Assembly (NCBI GenBank): GCA_914767715.1
Contig: OU612067.1
Location: 16,993,001 to 17,057,000 of the forward strand
DNA: 64,000 nt
Direction of reading: 5' to 3'
From: Membranipora membranacea
Lineage: Eukaryota; Bryozoa; Gymnolaemata; Cheilostomatida; Membraniporidae
Part shown: piece by piece, positions 35,505 to 56,700 of the stretch
Layout of the letters: every line of letters starts with the position of its first letter
Position numbering within the stretch: the stretch's first letter is position 1
Notes under the pieces: generated by a model
Seen by the model: the letters and a program-made list of their open reading frames with translations, nothing else
Databases searched by the model: none
Told to the model about the DNA's origin: nothing
Position numbers and translations under genes: made by a program

Positions 35505-37734
35505 TTTGCCTGAATTTAGGGTTTAGCCGCCGCCGGCTCACCAGTAGAATGGTAAAGACCGGACTGCGGGCAAAGTGGATCAATCTTGTTCTAGGTTGGA
35601 TGGGTCTTGTCCTTCCATTAACAGCCATATCAACACCTTATTATCATTATATTATTGTTATGTCATTTAGTTGCTGTGGTTGTTGTAGGTCGCATGACGT
35701 GATGTTTCGATTGATACAATGAAGCACCTATCAGAAGCCAGTGAAAATGACAATGAGCTGTAGGTGTGAGACTCTCTCTTATCTTAATACATGATATTAC
35801 CTCACCATTCACTCAACAATACCAAAGTCATCTTAACACTCCTCAAGGTTTGACGAAGGTCACCTATAGCGGAAGAGCTCTGCAGAGTAGGTTCTGCTCC
35901 GACTGAAATGTACACACAAGTATGGTATTTGTATATGCTCATTAGTTGTGTGGGTAGATAAATGTGTGTTTCTCAATGAGAAAGATACCTAACTCTCTAA
36001 TGATAGCTCACACTTAGCTAGATTGCCATTATCATCGCCACATTATGTGTCTGCGACTGACTGCTGAAACTGGTGACATTTTTTTTAGAATGAAAGGAGT
36101 TGTGTCCTTTTGTTTCATGTACACACAACTTCAATTTATAAACCAATTTACAAAACAGACAGGTGTGACTTTCAAGGCAATCCCTCTTCTTCGAATTCTT
36201 CTCTATATTATAGTATGGACATTATGTATTTTTATCCTATGGACAATGTCTATAGTCATGTCTCTTATAAGTAGTTTAACGCACAGTCCACCATTTGCAC
36301 ATTTGAATATTATTGTTATTACATCTTTTCCTTACTAAAGTCTCTCCCTTCAAAGATTATTATTATAATGTAGTCTACAAAGTAATGCACATAGTTTGGA
36401 ATTGTGTCACCTGTGTGTTGTGAAGTTGTCATCCCCTGTGTAGTATTTTATTGGTAATGCTCATGACAAATAGTTTGTTTCCATCCTGGATACGATGTCC
36501 TGGCGTTGTATTGATAATGGCCCTAACCTTGCCCATATATTGTAGGATATCTCACGCTTCATCAAGCACTTTGATGTCGCTAGGGTAATTTGTGATTTGC
36601 TTCTGCATGCAGATTTGGGGCAAAATCTGGGCAGTTTTGATCCATGGTGATGCATATTGCAGCCTATTAAACATCTTTGGCTTTTTGTTTCTTTCACTAA
36701 TTACGGCTCAATGGGTTTTTCTACAATGGGTTCTTTTTATAAATTGTTAATTTTTGTTTTGAGTAAATGACAGCACATCTGATAACAGCACATTTATTGG
36801 ATTACATTTCGTTGTCTCTCTATTCATATGTTAGCAACTTGTAGCCTTGTATACGTTTTCAAATATATCATGATAATCAATAAAAAAATACACATACTTC
36901 ATTATGCAATACAGGTGTGTGTCTGATTTATTGTAAATTGTAAAAAACATGCTATTGATCCTGCTATAAGATCTCCCTGAATAATGTATGCACAAAAACT
37001 GCGTACTTTGATTGCCATATCATAAATGATTGGTTGGGATCTGGGCACATTTCTTCACAGGTTATTCGGAGGAGGAAAATTTGAGAATAGGAAAAAGATG
37101 TTGATTTTATTCAAGTACATACTGTGAGTTAGCCTGTTGTCTGATACTCTTTTTTTTTAATACTTACCCATGCTAATTCTGAAATTACATTCGGTGAATT
37201 CCCTGGAGTTCAATGATAGCTATCACCCAGTTTTCACAAGCTGAGGCAGGAGTTTTCACTCAATATTGAATTAGAGTAAATGTTAGCTAGCCATGAACTT
37301 CACAATTTCCGACTATCCCTTTTGGCATACCTAACAAATTGTTCAAAACCATGTTCGAATTCAGGTAGTCATTGTACTATTTGTCTTTGAACTTCAAACA
37401 ATTTACGAATTGGAGCGCTGAACTCCAGAAGATCTTTTACCTGTGGAACTGACCTACATAGGCAAATGGGTTTATAGCACTGAACTGAATACAGCGAATT
37501 CAGTGGCATAGTGCCTAGCACTGATCAATGGGTAACTCTGAGTTGTGTTCTCTCGAAAAAAGATCATGCTCCTCTTTGTTGGATATAGTACAGAATAGCA
37601 TCTTCTTGTTTAATTCGAATTATACTCTACTCCACAGAGGACCAGAACTCATGCAACTGACTCACTTCCTCCAAAACTTATTTTTGACTTTCTTCACTGG
37701 GATTTGCAACTGAACTTGGAGAGAGTGCAACAAT

Positions 37735-37801
37735 GTGAGTAAAATACAGGTTTAGTCACTGGTTGTTTAGACTGTAGATGTGCTGATGCTTATTTGAGTA
37801 G
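37735..37801 (+). other. Candidate 67-nt intron in the VMP1 5' leader
   Basis: A GTGAGT donor at 37735 and an AG acceptor at 37800-37801 sit just before the VMP1 start codon at 37804. This suggests a non-coding leader exon ending at 37734. It is supported only by splice-site consensus and position. Confidence 0.35.
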
Positions 37802-37803
37802 TC

Positions 37804-46636
<8,833 letters not shown>

Positions 46637-47112
46637 TAATACACTGCTTAAAGTCTTCCAAGCATACCTCTGCTGTTTTTTTTCAAAAAAAAATCATACA
46701 CCAGTTTATTTGATTGTTTTGTCAAAGCTGTGACTTGTTATCTGAAAATGACACTTTGGATCTTGGTACCCTTTATTGCGACATAATCGGATTTTAGCAG
46801 ACATTGCGGAAGCCTCAAAATTGGTGCAAATATTTATGTGCTTTCGTCATTCTATATGTAGGCAAGCATGCAATCTACAAGGAACTGTAACACTGCCAAA
46901 AGTGTTCTGTGTAGATATTTATGTTAGTAAGTAATATCAGACTTTATTGTACCTTGGAAGAGATTTCACACAGAAACATAAGGATAATTAGAAACTCTAA
47001 GATATATGTATTTATTAAATAGTTGACACATAATTACTAGACACTAAACACTGATATTTTAAATTTAAATAGTATTTTATCAATATACTTAGTGGAAGGA
47101 TTCAAGTACGTT

Positions 47113-47118
47113 AATAAA
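47113..47118 (+). promoter_or_regulatory. Candidate polyadenylation signal AATAAA for VMP1
   Basis: First canonical AATAAA after the VMP1 stop codon, 477 nt downstream. The integrin gene begins about 600 bp further on, so the VMP1 transcript must end before there. Confidence 0.4.
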
Positions 47119-47167
47119 GAATGGCTCAATTCAGGATCTAGCCTTGATACTTTGCTTTTGTAGTCAT

Positions 47168-47555
47168 ACCATTTTGCATCCCCCTGCTGTGGGAATACGT
47201 TATATCGTCATTAAATCTTCAATTTGCTATCAACTTCTGCTGAAATTACCAATTCGGCTCAGTTGATAAATATTTCTGAAATTACTTTCGATTAAACTAA
47301 ACAGAGATGCCAATGGTTTCTCTTCATCATGTTCCATGTAGGAGGATAACTATCATCCGCCACAACAAAACTCTAAAAATCTAAATTGATATTCGAATCA
47401 AACTAGTGAAGTCAACAATTCTGGGCAGGTCGCAAATTTTAATCCATTGCATAATTTCAATTCTAAGGTATCCTGCAACCCAGCAGAAGTTGATAGCAAA
47501 TTGAAGATTTAATGATGATATAACGCATTCCCACATCAGGGGGATGCAAAATGGT
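47168..47555. mobile_element. 388-bp MITE upstream of integrin alpha
   Basis: Inverted arms of about 85 bp: ACCATTTTGCATCCCCCTG, TGTGGGAAT, CGTTATATC then TCATTAAATCTTCAATTTGC and TATCAACTTCTGCTG on the left, their reverse complement at 47475-47555. The interior is non-coding. Confidence 0.85.
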
Positions 47556-47743
47556 TTAGTTCATTGGTGGGATCAGGCATTTTGGCTTTGATGTTGCGGG
47601 GTTGTCCCCTCTCCTATACCTAGGCTTTTGCGGTGTAACCTTGTTTGATTATTAGGAGTTGCCCACCCATTTGTGACAACAGTGATTCCATTAGGAGGAT
47701 GTTCACTTTGTACACTTCATTTGTGAATGAAGAAAGCTTGGAG

Positions 47744-50700
47744 ATGGGAGTGCCCATGAAATTGTTGCTTGTTGGATTAATTTTGGCCGTTGCAGAGGCA
47801 TTTAATGTGGATATTGACTTCCCAATATTGAAAGAGAGCACTGCAAGCTCATATTTTGGATATTCTGTTGCTCAACATTCTCCAGATGAGGGCTCCAATG
47901 TCTACCAACAGTGAGTAAATTCATGTTTAGTTTAGCAAACAAAACATGCACTACTATTGGCTTGTTGCCAACCCTATGGTTTTGATTCCACACTGCAGAT
48001 TCAAGATAACTGAATACTCCCACTCATCTTGCTGCCATCTCTCAATTTCCTACTTGGCTACTAGTTTGCTGTTATTCTGGTATAAGTTGGACATACAACA
48101 GTTGTATTTCATACTAAGAGGGCAGTAGTGTAGAGTATGAGATGAGTAGTAGTATATACATGCTTCACCACCTCATGTCTTCACTTCTCCTTCAGTTTGC
48201 CATTCATAGGCTGAGCCACTGACTGTTCGCACTGAGCCAACACCATCAGGGCCAACACAGTGGCTACCTTCTGATAAGCAGACAGTCCACTCTACATTGT
48301 TTAGCAACAATGATGATGGTTGTTAATATAATTAACTTTTGATTAAGTAAAAAAGGGCGTGGTGGCGTGGGGATTATCCTTGGTTGATAATTAATAGATT
48401 ATACAAGCAATGTCAAGATATCTGATGAGGGCTCCATGTTTGATTTGAAAGGGAAACAGAGATTGAAAAGGAACGAGTTCAAGATCATCATGAAGTAAAG
48501 GCCTAACAGTTGCAATACTCCGTGATAAATGTCAGTTGCAATGCCCTGGTTGCATTTGGATCCAACAATACCCCCTCCCTAGTTTTTATTTTGCATTTGA
48601 CATTCTGTTGATTAACAACCCAAATCTGGTTTTCAAAATTGGTATTTCGGACAGAATCTTGTCCTAAGTTCTCCCCTCACACAATATACTGTATAGATCG
48701 GCCTGTTTCTCCACATCATTCTTGGCATTTGATAAATTTGTTGCTTTCATGCTTTTGCAATTCCTAACCATCCCGTGAGACTAGATTTAGAAATAAAAAT
48801 TGCCAGTTTAACACGTCTGGCTGGTTCGACCATAAATACTAGAATAAGAAAATTCGCACTACTGTGGTTTGAAATTCATCATCCGGTTAATAAGCTACTC
48901 TGCAAATCGCAATCTCGGTTGAATGCTTGGAGGTATGATCGGTTGCTATGGTACACTGTTACCCATCTTATGTAGTCATGCTGTATAATTTTGTGATCAT
49001 CGGTATAATTATCCTTATCATGATCTGCATCCCGAACTCTCAACTCAGTCATAGCTTCACATTTTCAAAATGCCTTGCCACTCAACTCCTAACTCCCGCC
49101 TTGCCCTTGGATATACGGCCACCCACGTAGCATAATCTAACTATCGGCTTCCGACACGCTGGCCTAATGACAATTTGACATCCTACAGATATAAATCATT
49201 ATCTTGATGGGCCACACTTTTGCTTTCATCTCGATGGAAGATTTGTATGTCAGCTGTTTGTTTTGTTTACGTAAAAAATATCTGTGGTTTACGTTTCCTC
49301 ATTATGTTGCCAACAGCCACTCTAGGGCAGCTTGAGCCATTAACTATTAATGCGATGACTTATTTTTATGACGCCTCGATTATTTGATACATGAAACATA
49401 ATGATTTGATTAGCGTAGCTCAGTACATTTGATACAAATGCTGTGCAGATATTTTTAGCCTGCGGCTTTCTGATGCCTGAGTGTTTTATGAGATGACTTA
49501 GGATTAGCATACCAATATCAATACGAGTGTCAAATTTTATGATCCAATGTTGCATCAGTTTGGATATTGATCCGTAAAAGTTATGAGGCTATCTTGGTGT
49601 CAAATAAATTAACACTCCCAGAATTACATTACTGTATCCCCTGGCTCACAATTAAACCCAAGCATAGTTCTGTCCAGGCCATAGTTGCGTCAATGCGGTC
49701 AATGAAAACTTAAATTGCTGCCATGACATACCCTCAGCTTAGGCAGAGTTTACAACTTGCCGACAGGGATATTGCATCTATTCGACTGAGAGATGTTTCC
49801 TCTTTTTGTGCCTTTGATTGGGTTTATGATAGGGGTTGAATATTTAAGAGACACAAAAGTCCCACATTCACTTATATAACTTTGTATCGTGAATAGACTA
49901 AGTTCTTTGCTGTATTCGAGGTCAGTCTTGCGCCTGTGTACCAAAGTCTGACTGGTTGATAGCCTCTACTGAACTTATCTAGCAATGTTCGAAGAAAATT
50001 TTTATCAATGAGCCTGTTTTATCTCTTATCCCACTCAGTGAATAAGCTTATCCCACTCAGTGGATATGCAAACAAGCCTCTCCTGGCTTTGTAGGTAATT
50101 GTGAGCCTACTAACGGTCAAGATTGATTAGGCCTTGTAAACTCTACAAGCTGTTTGTTTTGCAACTTAAATCCAAAACTTTATCCCGCTGACCTACAGAA
50201 GGTTGTGTACATACCTACATAAACTTCCTTAGGATACCATCATTGAGGTATGCAGATGATGTGCATAATTACAATCCTGGAATATAATTACTGGTATGTG
50301 ACAAATACCATTGTCTCCAAAATATGCACAAATGGCTACTGCAACATGATATGTAAGGTGCTCTATGCACTCATCCGCCCTACTAACAACTTAGAGGCTA
50401 GCGCATCCAAGGAGTTATACTCAACTCCTTGGTTCATCATAGAGTTGAGGTAAAAAGTGGCCTCTGGAATTTTTTTTTCATTGGTGATAAGTTTAGACTT
50501 CTTATAAGCATTGTTTGTGAGCGTTGAGAATTGCGAACTAGAGGTATTCTGAATAAGTCCTCCAGTTCTCTTGCTCTCCTGTGTGAAATTGACTAAAGGG
50601 TGTTATTATTTGCGAATATCTCACTCACAGAAATGTTAATGGCCGAACTTTGATTTGTCAATTTGATAAGCAAATGACTTTAGTCACATAAAAGGCATTT

Positions 50701-53700
50701 TGGTATTGTGTACCTTTGGTTATTGGAATGTGTAATACAGTCTGTTGACAATGTCCACAATATTTAACATAATAATCATGTATTTTATTTGTGAATGACC
50801 ATTTAAGCCTATTGGGTACTGTGTCTGAATCACACCACTAGTTCATTCAGTAGGTCAGGAGTTACAAAACACAGCAGGTGCTACTGCTCAACACATTCAG
50901 GCCTTCAGATATAGAAACCATGTTCAGTCCAGCACTTTTTCGAGGCCTTCCCTTGAACCATACATCCAACGATACTAAGTTGATACAACATTCTCTTGGC
51001 CGGCCCCAGCAGCTTGAAGCCACCCCTACGTATTTATTAACTGCATATCAGCGTAACTTGAGGCCTACCTATTTGAAAAATTAAATGTGATAGGGAATGT
51101 AATGTTACCAATTTGTGATACATAGACCTACCTGTTTGTTTGTCATTATAATGACACCCTCTTCAAGGATGAGCCCTGCATATAATTAACTCAAGGACTC
51201 TACTATTAGTCATCATACTGTAACTACTTTGTGTAGACCTAGTATGATAGGCCTAACTTATTACCCATGAGGAGTAAAGTTTTCGCAGTAGGCAAAGTTC
51301 AACTTATCGCACAGATGTTATGGCTAGCTAACATTAAGTGATCCTCTTTACTTTATATAAGCTCCCACATTAACGTGGAAAATTTATGCCAGCTAACATT
51401 AAGTCACCCCCGAAAGCACCTCAACTTAACTGGAGCTTATATCTACTCCTCTATGGTAGTTCCCTGCATCGCAGTATTGTACACACAGCTATCAGAGTTG
51501 GAGCAAGGAGTAACCCACTTTTCCACCTTGATTGTGGTATGTAGGATTGATGTGAACAATATACCTAAAATCAAGATTAAAAGTTTGATTCGTCAACGAA
51601 CCCCCTCTCAGTTCTTAACTTTCATTGGTGTCGTTCGTTTTATAGGGTCTGGCCCAAAAAGAAAAATCATCCCAATGCCATGGACTTGACCAGTAGTGTC
51701 ACGTTATCCTTGTATAGGTATGAAATCGCACCAAATTCAAGAAAAATGAATAAAATTTTGAAACCAGTAATTTCATCTTGAGAGCATCGACATTGTCGGT
51801 ACGCTCTGAGTATTTGCTCTTACAAGTCAATCCTCAGTTTGAAGCAAATCATCATTCTCTTTGTATCACGCTGGTTTGTGTAATCCTTGGTGTAATGAGC
51901 CATCTAAAATTGGTGTACACACTCCATAAAGCATGTGAAATGTCAACATCAATATACATGAATGGTGATCACCAATCTAGGCTTTGCCTTGGCCTACTTG
52001 TTAAAGTCCATATGTAATATATTGATGAGGGGAGACTGGTATGTAATAAATTATTCAGTATTGATGTCTTGTTATATAAGAGAGGTGATGAAGTACACTC
52101 TTTTATGTCAAAGTCAATTTATACTGTCCTACCATCATTATCATCGCCATAAGTTTATAATATGCTACACCGTAAATGGACAGATCCCAAGGCAAGGTAT
52201 GATGAACCAGCTAGCAACTAAATAGTTAGGAGAACTAGCAGGCTTGAGCTATTTGCAATGACATGAGACAATATAGCCTACTGATATACTAAACTACAGA
52301 AAGTTTGTATTGAAGTGGATATTTGGAATGTAGCGGAGTATTCTACTCTTATGCTCGCTGACTAATTTCTCCCGAGTTGATATTTTGAACACAAAGAGTC
52401 AAGTCTTTTTATGCCTCTCTCAGGGTTATCACTTTGCCTATCTCACTTCTGCGGTTGCTCTGTATCAAAATTGTATGCATTGTATCAGTTGATTTCTTTG
52501 TTTTTTTATTGATTCATTAGTTTTGCAGTGTGCTAATCACCAACCATCTGTCTCTATCCTTCAATAATTATACTATCATCAAAAAATTATCTAAATCCTC
52601 TTCAACGCATAACTGACCGATGCGTTTATTATGCACATAGATGATGCGAATGCCTATCATTAGATTAGTCATCATATCTCAGAATAAACGGTTAGACATT
52701 GTTTGTTTACCTCTAGACCACTTTGTGTTATACTGAAAATAATGATAAACCACAACGCCAATCTGAAATATTCTGTGATTGCATCAGAGACTGTAAATAT
52801 AAATATTATCTATGGTCTCTGATTGCATACCAGGAACACCTGCACCTTTGTGAGATTTTTCTGTTTCCCAAGTATTTTTCAAAGTACTTTTGGAGTCAAA
52901 CTATGAAGTTTGTTGATGGCATGGCTTTTTACAATGCAATGCTTTTATTATTGTTTAACTGTCAGAGCTTTCATCATAGAGTCAACTCGTTGCATTCATC
53001 TTGAAGGTTCACAGGACTGGTGTTTTGTGATCAAGAGTCTCCCTTTACTAGATTTGTTGTAAATTCTCATGCTCGCTTCTTCCCAGGCATTTTGGTTGTC
53101 AGTTCTCAGTAGGGTAACGGACTATCATGGCATAAACATACCTTACCCTAGTATATTTTTTACTCGTAAGGAGCAGGAGGGTGAATTGTGTTTTGGGCCT
53201 GAACTTGGCTCACTCCATTCGTTTAGTTGCTACTCAATCACACACTCTGATGTATTATTAATATCTCATGGTGCTCATGTTAGATCTATCGTCATCTGTT
53301 TGGCAGGCTTTCTTTTGACTGACATTGGCATTTTGACAGGTGTAACATTTCTAAACAAGAGTGCTCAATTTGAGACATTACCTGCGCATCACTTTCCATT
53401 ACCTGCAAATCACTTTCCATTACCATATATAACCCAGGCCGATTTATCATCATATTTCATGCTAATATCCAACCTACTGATTATACATTATGAATATTTC
53501 TCTTCAAACTTGAAAAACTTGACTCTGAGAAGCCAAATGATGACATTGATGTTCACAAAATTGGCCAACTGTATATGGGAATGAAAAAAGCTGACAATCA
53601 AATAACTGATGACAGACCACAAGAGATGTTGAGTCACTGAGTCATATTTTGCTCCCAGCACTCACATAGGAGTGCTACAATTTCTGCAACAAAGAAAGTC

Positions 53701-56700
53701 AATGTAGCATAGGGACATCGATAATGAGAGAGAGAGAGAGAGAGCAATGTGTCATCACTCCTATAATTTCTACAACAAGAAAAGTCCATAGAGGCAGCAA
53801 TAATGAGACTTCGGGACGGGACCGTCATCACTCCTATTCCAAGTCTAGATTTGCGAGGGTATAGTTTAATCTGTAAACCAAAATATGCCTGGAATTATTT
53901 TGATGAGTTTACCAGTCCTGTTGGCGATGAGTTCATTATTGTGAGTAACCATGGATTCTGATGTTTGCTGTAATTGGCAGCTTCACACATTATTTACATC
54001 ATAGCATTCTGTCGTCATCTTAGCTGTCACAACTAATCTATCCAATTCTCCCACCATTACCACTTCTCCCAAATCCATAGTTCAACCATCACTAGCGATC
54101 AGGACAGAAATAAATAAGTGATCGCTGCCTAAAGTGCAATTGTGCAATTGAGGAAAAGCAGGTTATTGCCACTCTAACGGGAGCCAATCTCAAGACAGTG
54201 AACTCTGAAACAACCAGTGGAACGGTTGTTGAAAAATTCTAGAGTAGTTATCAACCCCCAGTTTGAATTGCTTTGACACAATGGTGTTGAAGCCGTCAAA
54301 CTGTAAACATCATTTTGATATGTGTCTGCAACTACAGATTATGACATGGTTGTATCTGGACAGTTATTAAGTTTTACTGCAATAGATTGTTTTTCTCACC
54401 ACAAGATTGTTTGTCATATTACAGCACCTGAAAATTTACTTGTTTCCCAATACCATTTTGTCCTGTACCATTTTTCTCCAATCTGGAATACTGATGATAG
54501 TATGAACTCGAGTTTGAATGAGATCAGTTTCCGTTTCTTTGACATGGCTATTGGGCGCCAATCCCTGGTGTGAACAGTCTGCTTTGATAATGGTAAAGCT
54601 CTATGTAGAAAAAAGCATAGAACCAGAGACTAAAGATAATATAAAAATAATAATATATCCTCTAATAAATCTATCAACATCATATCATAATATCTCTGTT
54701 TCTTTTCAGAATTTTAGTCGGTGCGCCGCTGGCAACAAGCTCAGATCCTTTATTAAACAGCTATGAGCAGACCGGTGCTCTCTATAAATGTCCTATAGAT
54801 CTAAAAAACCAGGCTATGGTCAGTGACTGCACAGAGCTGGAATATCCTGACACAAGCTGTGAGTAGACAATTGCTTTATGATGCAACTTTTCTCAGTGAT
54901 TGGTTCTGAAGTCTTTATTTCAGCTCACCTAGGCCTTATTGTTTGGAATGGTTTACTTATTACCTCACCCACTGATACAAGCTGTGAGCTTTTTTGTGCA
55001 ACTTTGCTCTGCTATTCTTTTTGGACATCATTTTTAGCTCGCTTCACTTTTTGAAAAGGTATATTACCTGATACTGTAATTCCAGGAGCGTAAATCAGTC
55101 TTACTTACCTCCCCTCTTCCACCCTGACAAAGTTATTGGCTTCTCTGTGCTTTGATCTGCGGTTAATCAGGCCCAGTTCTGGTCTAATGTATGAAGTCAA
55201 ATTTCTGGTATAGGCAGCCTTAGATCAGGTTTAATCCAATATTGCCTGCATTCCAGTGGATCGGGAATAACTCCGAATGCCGGCATATGAACCAGACTTG
55301 GTCTAAGCATGCCTATATTTGGGAGAAAATTTTCACTTGTTCTTTGTGTTAACTTTTTATGTGTTATTCTAAACTCTCTCTCTCTCTCTCTCTCTTTTAT
55401 CAGTGATCAAGGCGGATATGAATATCGACCAAAACAAAGGATTAGAAAATAAGACGGATATGTGGCTAGGAGTGAACATACGCAGTGCTGGTGCCGGTAA
55501 CGCTGTTCTGGTAAGATCCCTAGCCATCTGTATGGAGTTTGAGAATTTTCTCAGGGTGTGAGAGAGCCGTACTTATGGTTTAAAGGCTACCCAAAGACTA
55601 ATGCATGTTATAGTCAGGCAATCAGATTTGCATGGTAAAAAGATAGAGAGAACTCTTTCAACCATCAATAATTCATGCCAAGCAGAGTATTGAATCTTTT
55701 TACCATGCAAATCTGAAACAACTTTATCATAAGTAACTGTCTGGCTATAACATGCTTTAGGCTTTGGGTAATATATATTAACAGTCTAGCAGTCTTGGAT
55801 CAGGCTGGTATTAAACAGACTTTAGCTTGTAATTGTACATGCAGACAAATAAACATGGCAACATTATAGGTACATTAATGGTTGTTGGAGCACAATATTT
55901 CTCTGTACACCAATTTAATTTATCTTAAAATCCCTACTGGTATTGAATAGAAAAGCGTCGCCTACATTTAGAGTTGCACCTCATTTGGTGGACCGTAGGA
56001 TGGATGGCTGATCATTTGAGAGGGAGCGACTCGGAATCCTGGTAAAATTAGAAGTCAGAATGTTACCTGTGGGCGTAGGGGATAAGGGTTTTGGTTTGTC
56101 TATTTATCATACACTTTTACAAAAGAATGATTATGGTAGTGTTTAGGGGCCTTTGGACGGGGGGGGGGGGGCAGAGTCTGAGGGGCTCAGACTAGTGTTT
56201 GTCAAGATATCAAAGAAATTTGAACTTATCCTTTTGCTAATCTCAATTTGAGGTATCTAGAAAGTTGCTACATTTATCAATCATAACTAAAACAATATCA
56301 GTTCTGGGTAAGCACTGCAACCATAATGAAAATGCTCCTTCAGTCCCTCAAGTATATATGCACCAGCACACAGCATTTCCGTAGGGCCTGCGATTGTAAC
56401 AATATATACACACTGTGGAGACAAAAGACTCTATTCTTTGTATCTACTGATTAGTGTAACTGATAAACAATAAATAATTAAGGCACTCAGACAAGCTTAT
56501 CATTATCAGAAAATGAGACATTTATTGTTTTTTCCTCCGACTCTTTTGTGTCCAGTATTGTTGCCAAAACTAGGTGTATCACGGCATCAGGCTGCAATCA
56601 AACAGGTGCTTAGAATCCTTGCTGGGCAGTAGTAGTTTATGTGCATGGCGCTAGTTACTGGGTCACAAATCTGAATGTATTACATAGCAGCTCTTTGGAG

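Larger units (their letters stand above)
33075..37734. other. Intergenic stretch between G alpha i and VMP1
   Basis: Starts with the G alpha 3' UTR, whose end I cannot place (AATAAA occurs at 36879-36884, and AATAAA-like sites earlier). It contains the repeated block 33188-33660 and the fold-back 34993-35504. No coding gene seen. Confidence 0.5.
46637..47743. other. VMP1 3' UTR and short VMP1-integrin interval
   Basis: About 1.1 kb separate the VMP1 stop from the integrin start. It contains the VMP1 poly(A) signal (47113) and then a MITE (47168-47555), leaving less than 200 bp for unique integrin promoter and leader sequence. Confidence 0.6.

Noticed and set aside
53069-53584. 171-codon ORF in integrin intron 1
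   Set aside because: No domain, no signal of splicing, repetitive internal HFPLP duplication; most likely chance in a long intron.
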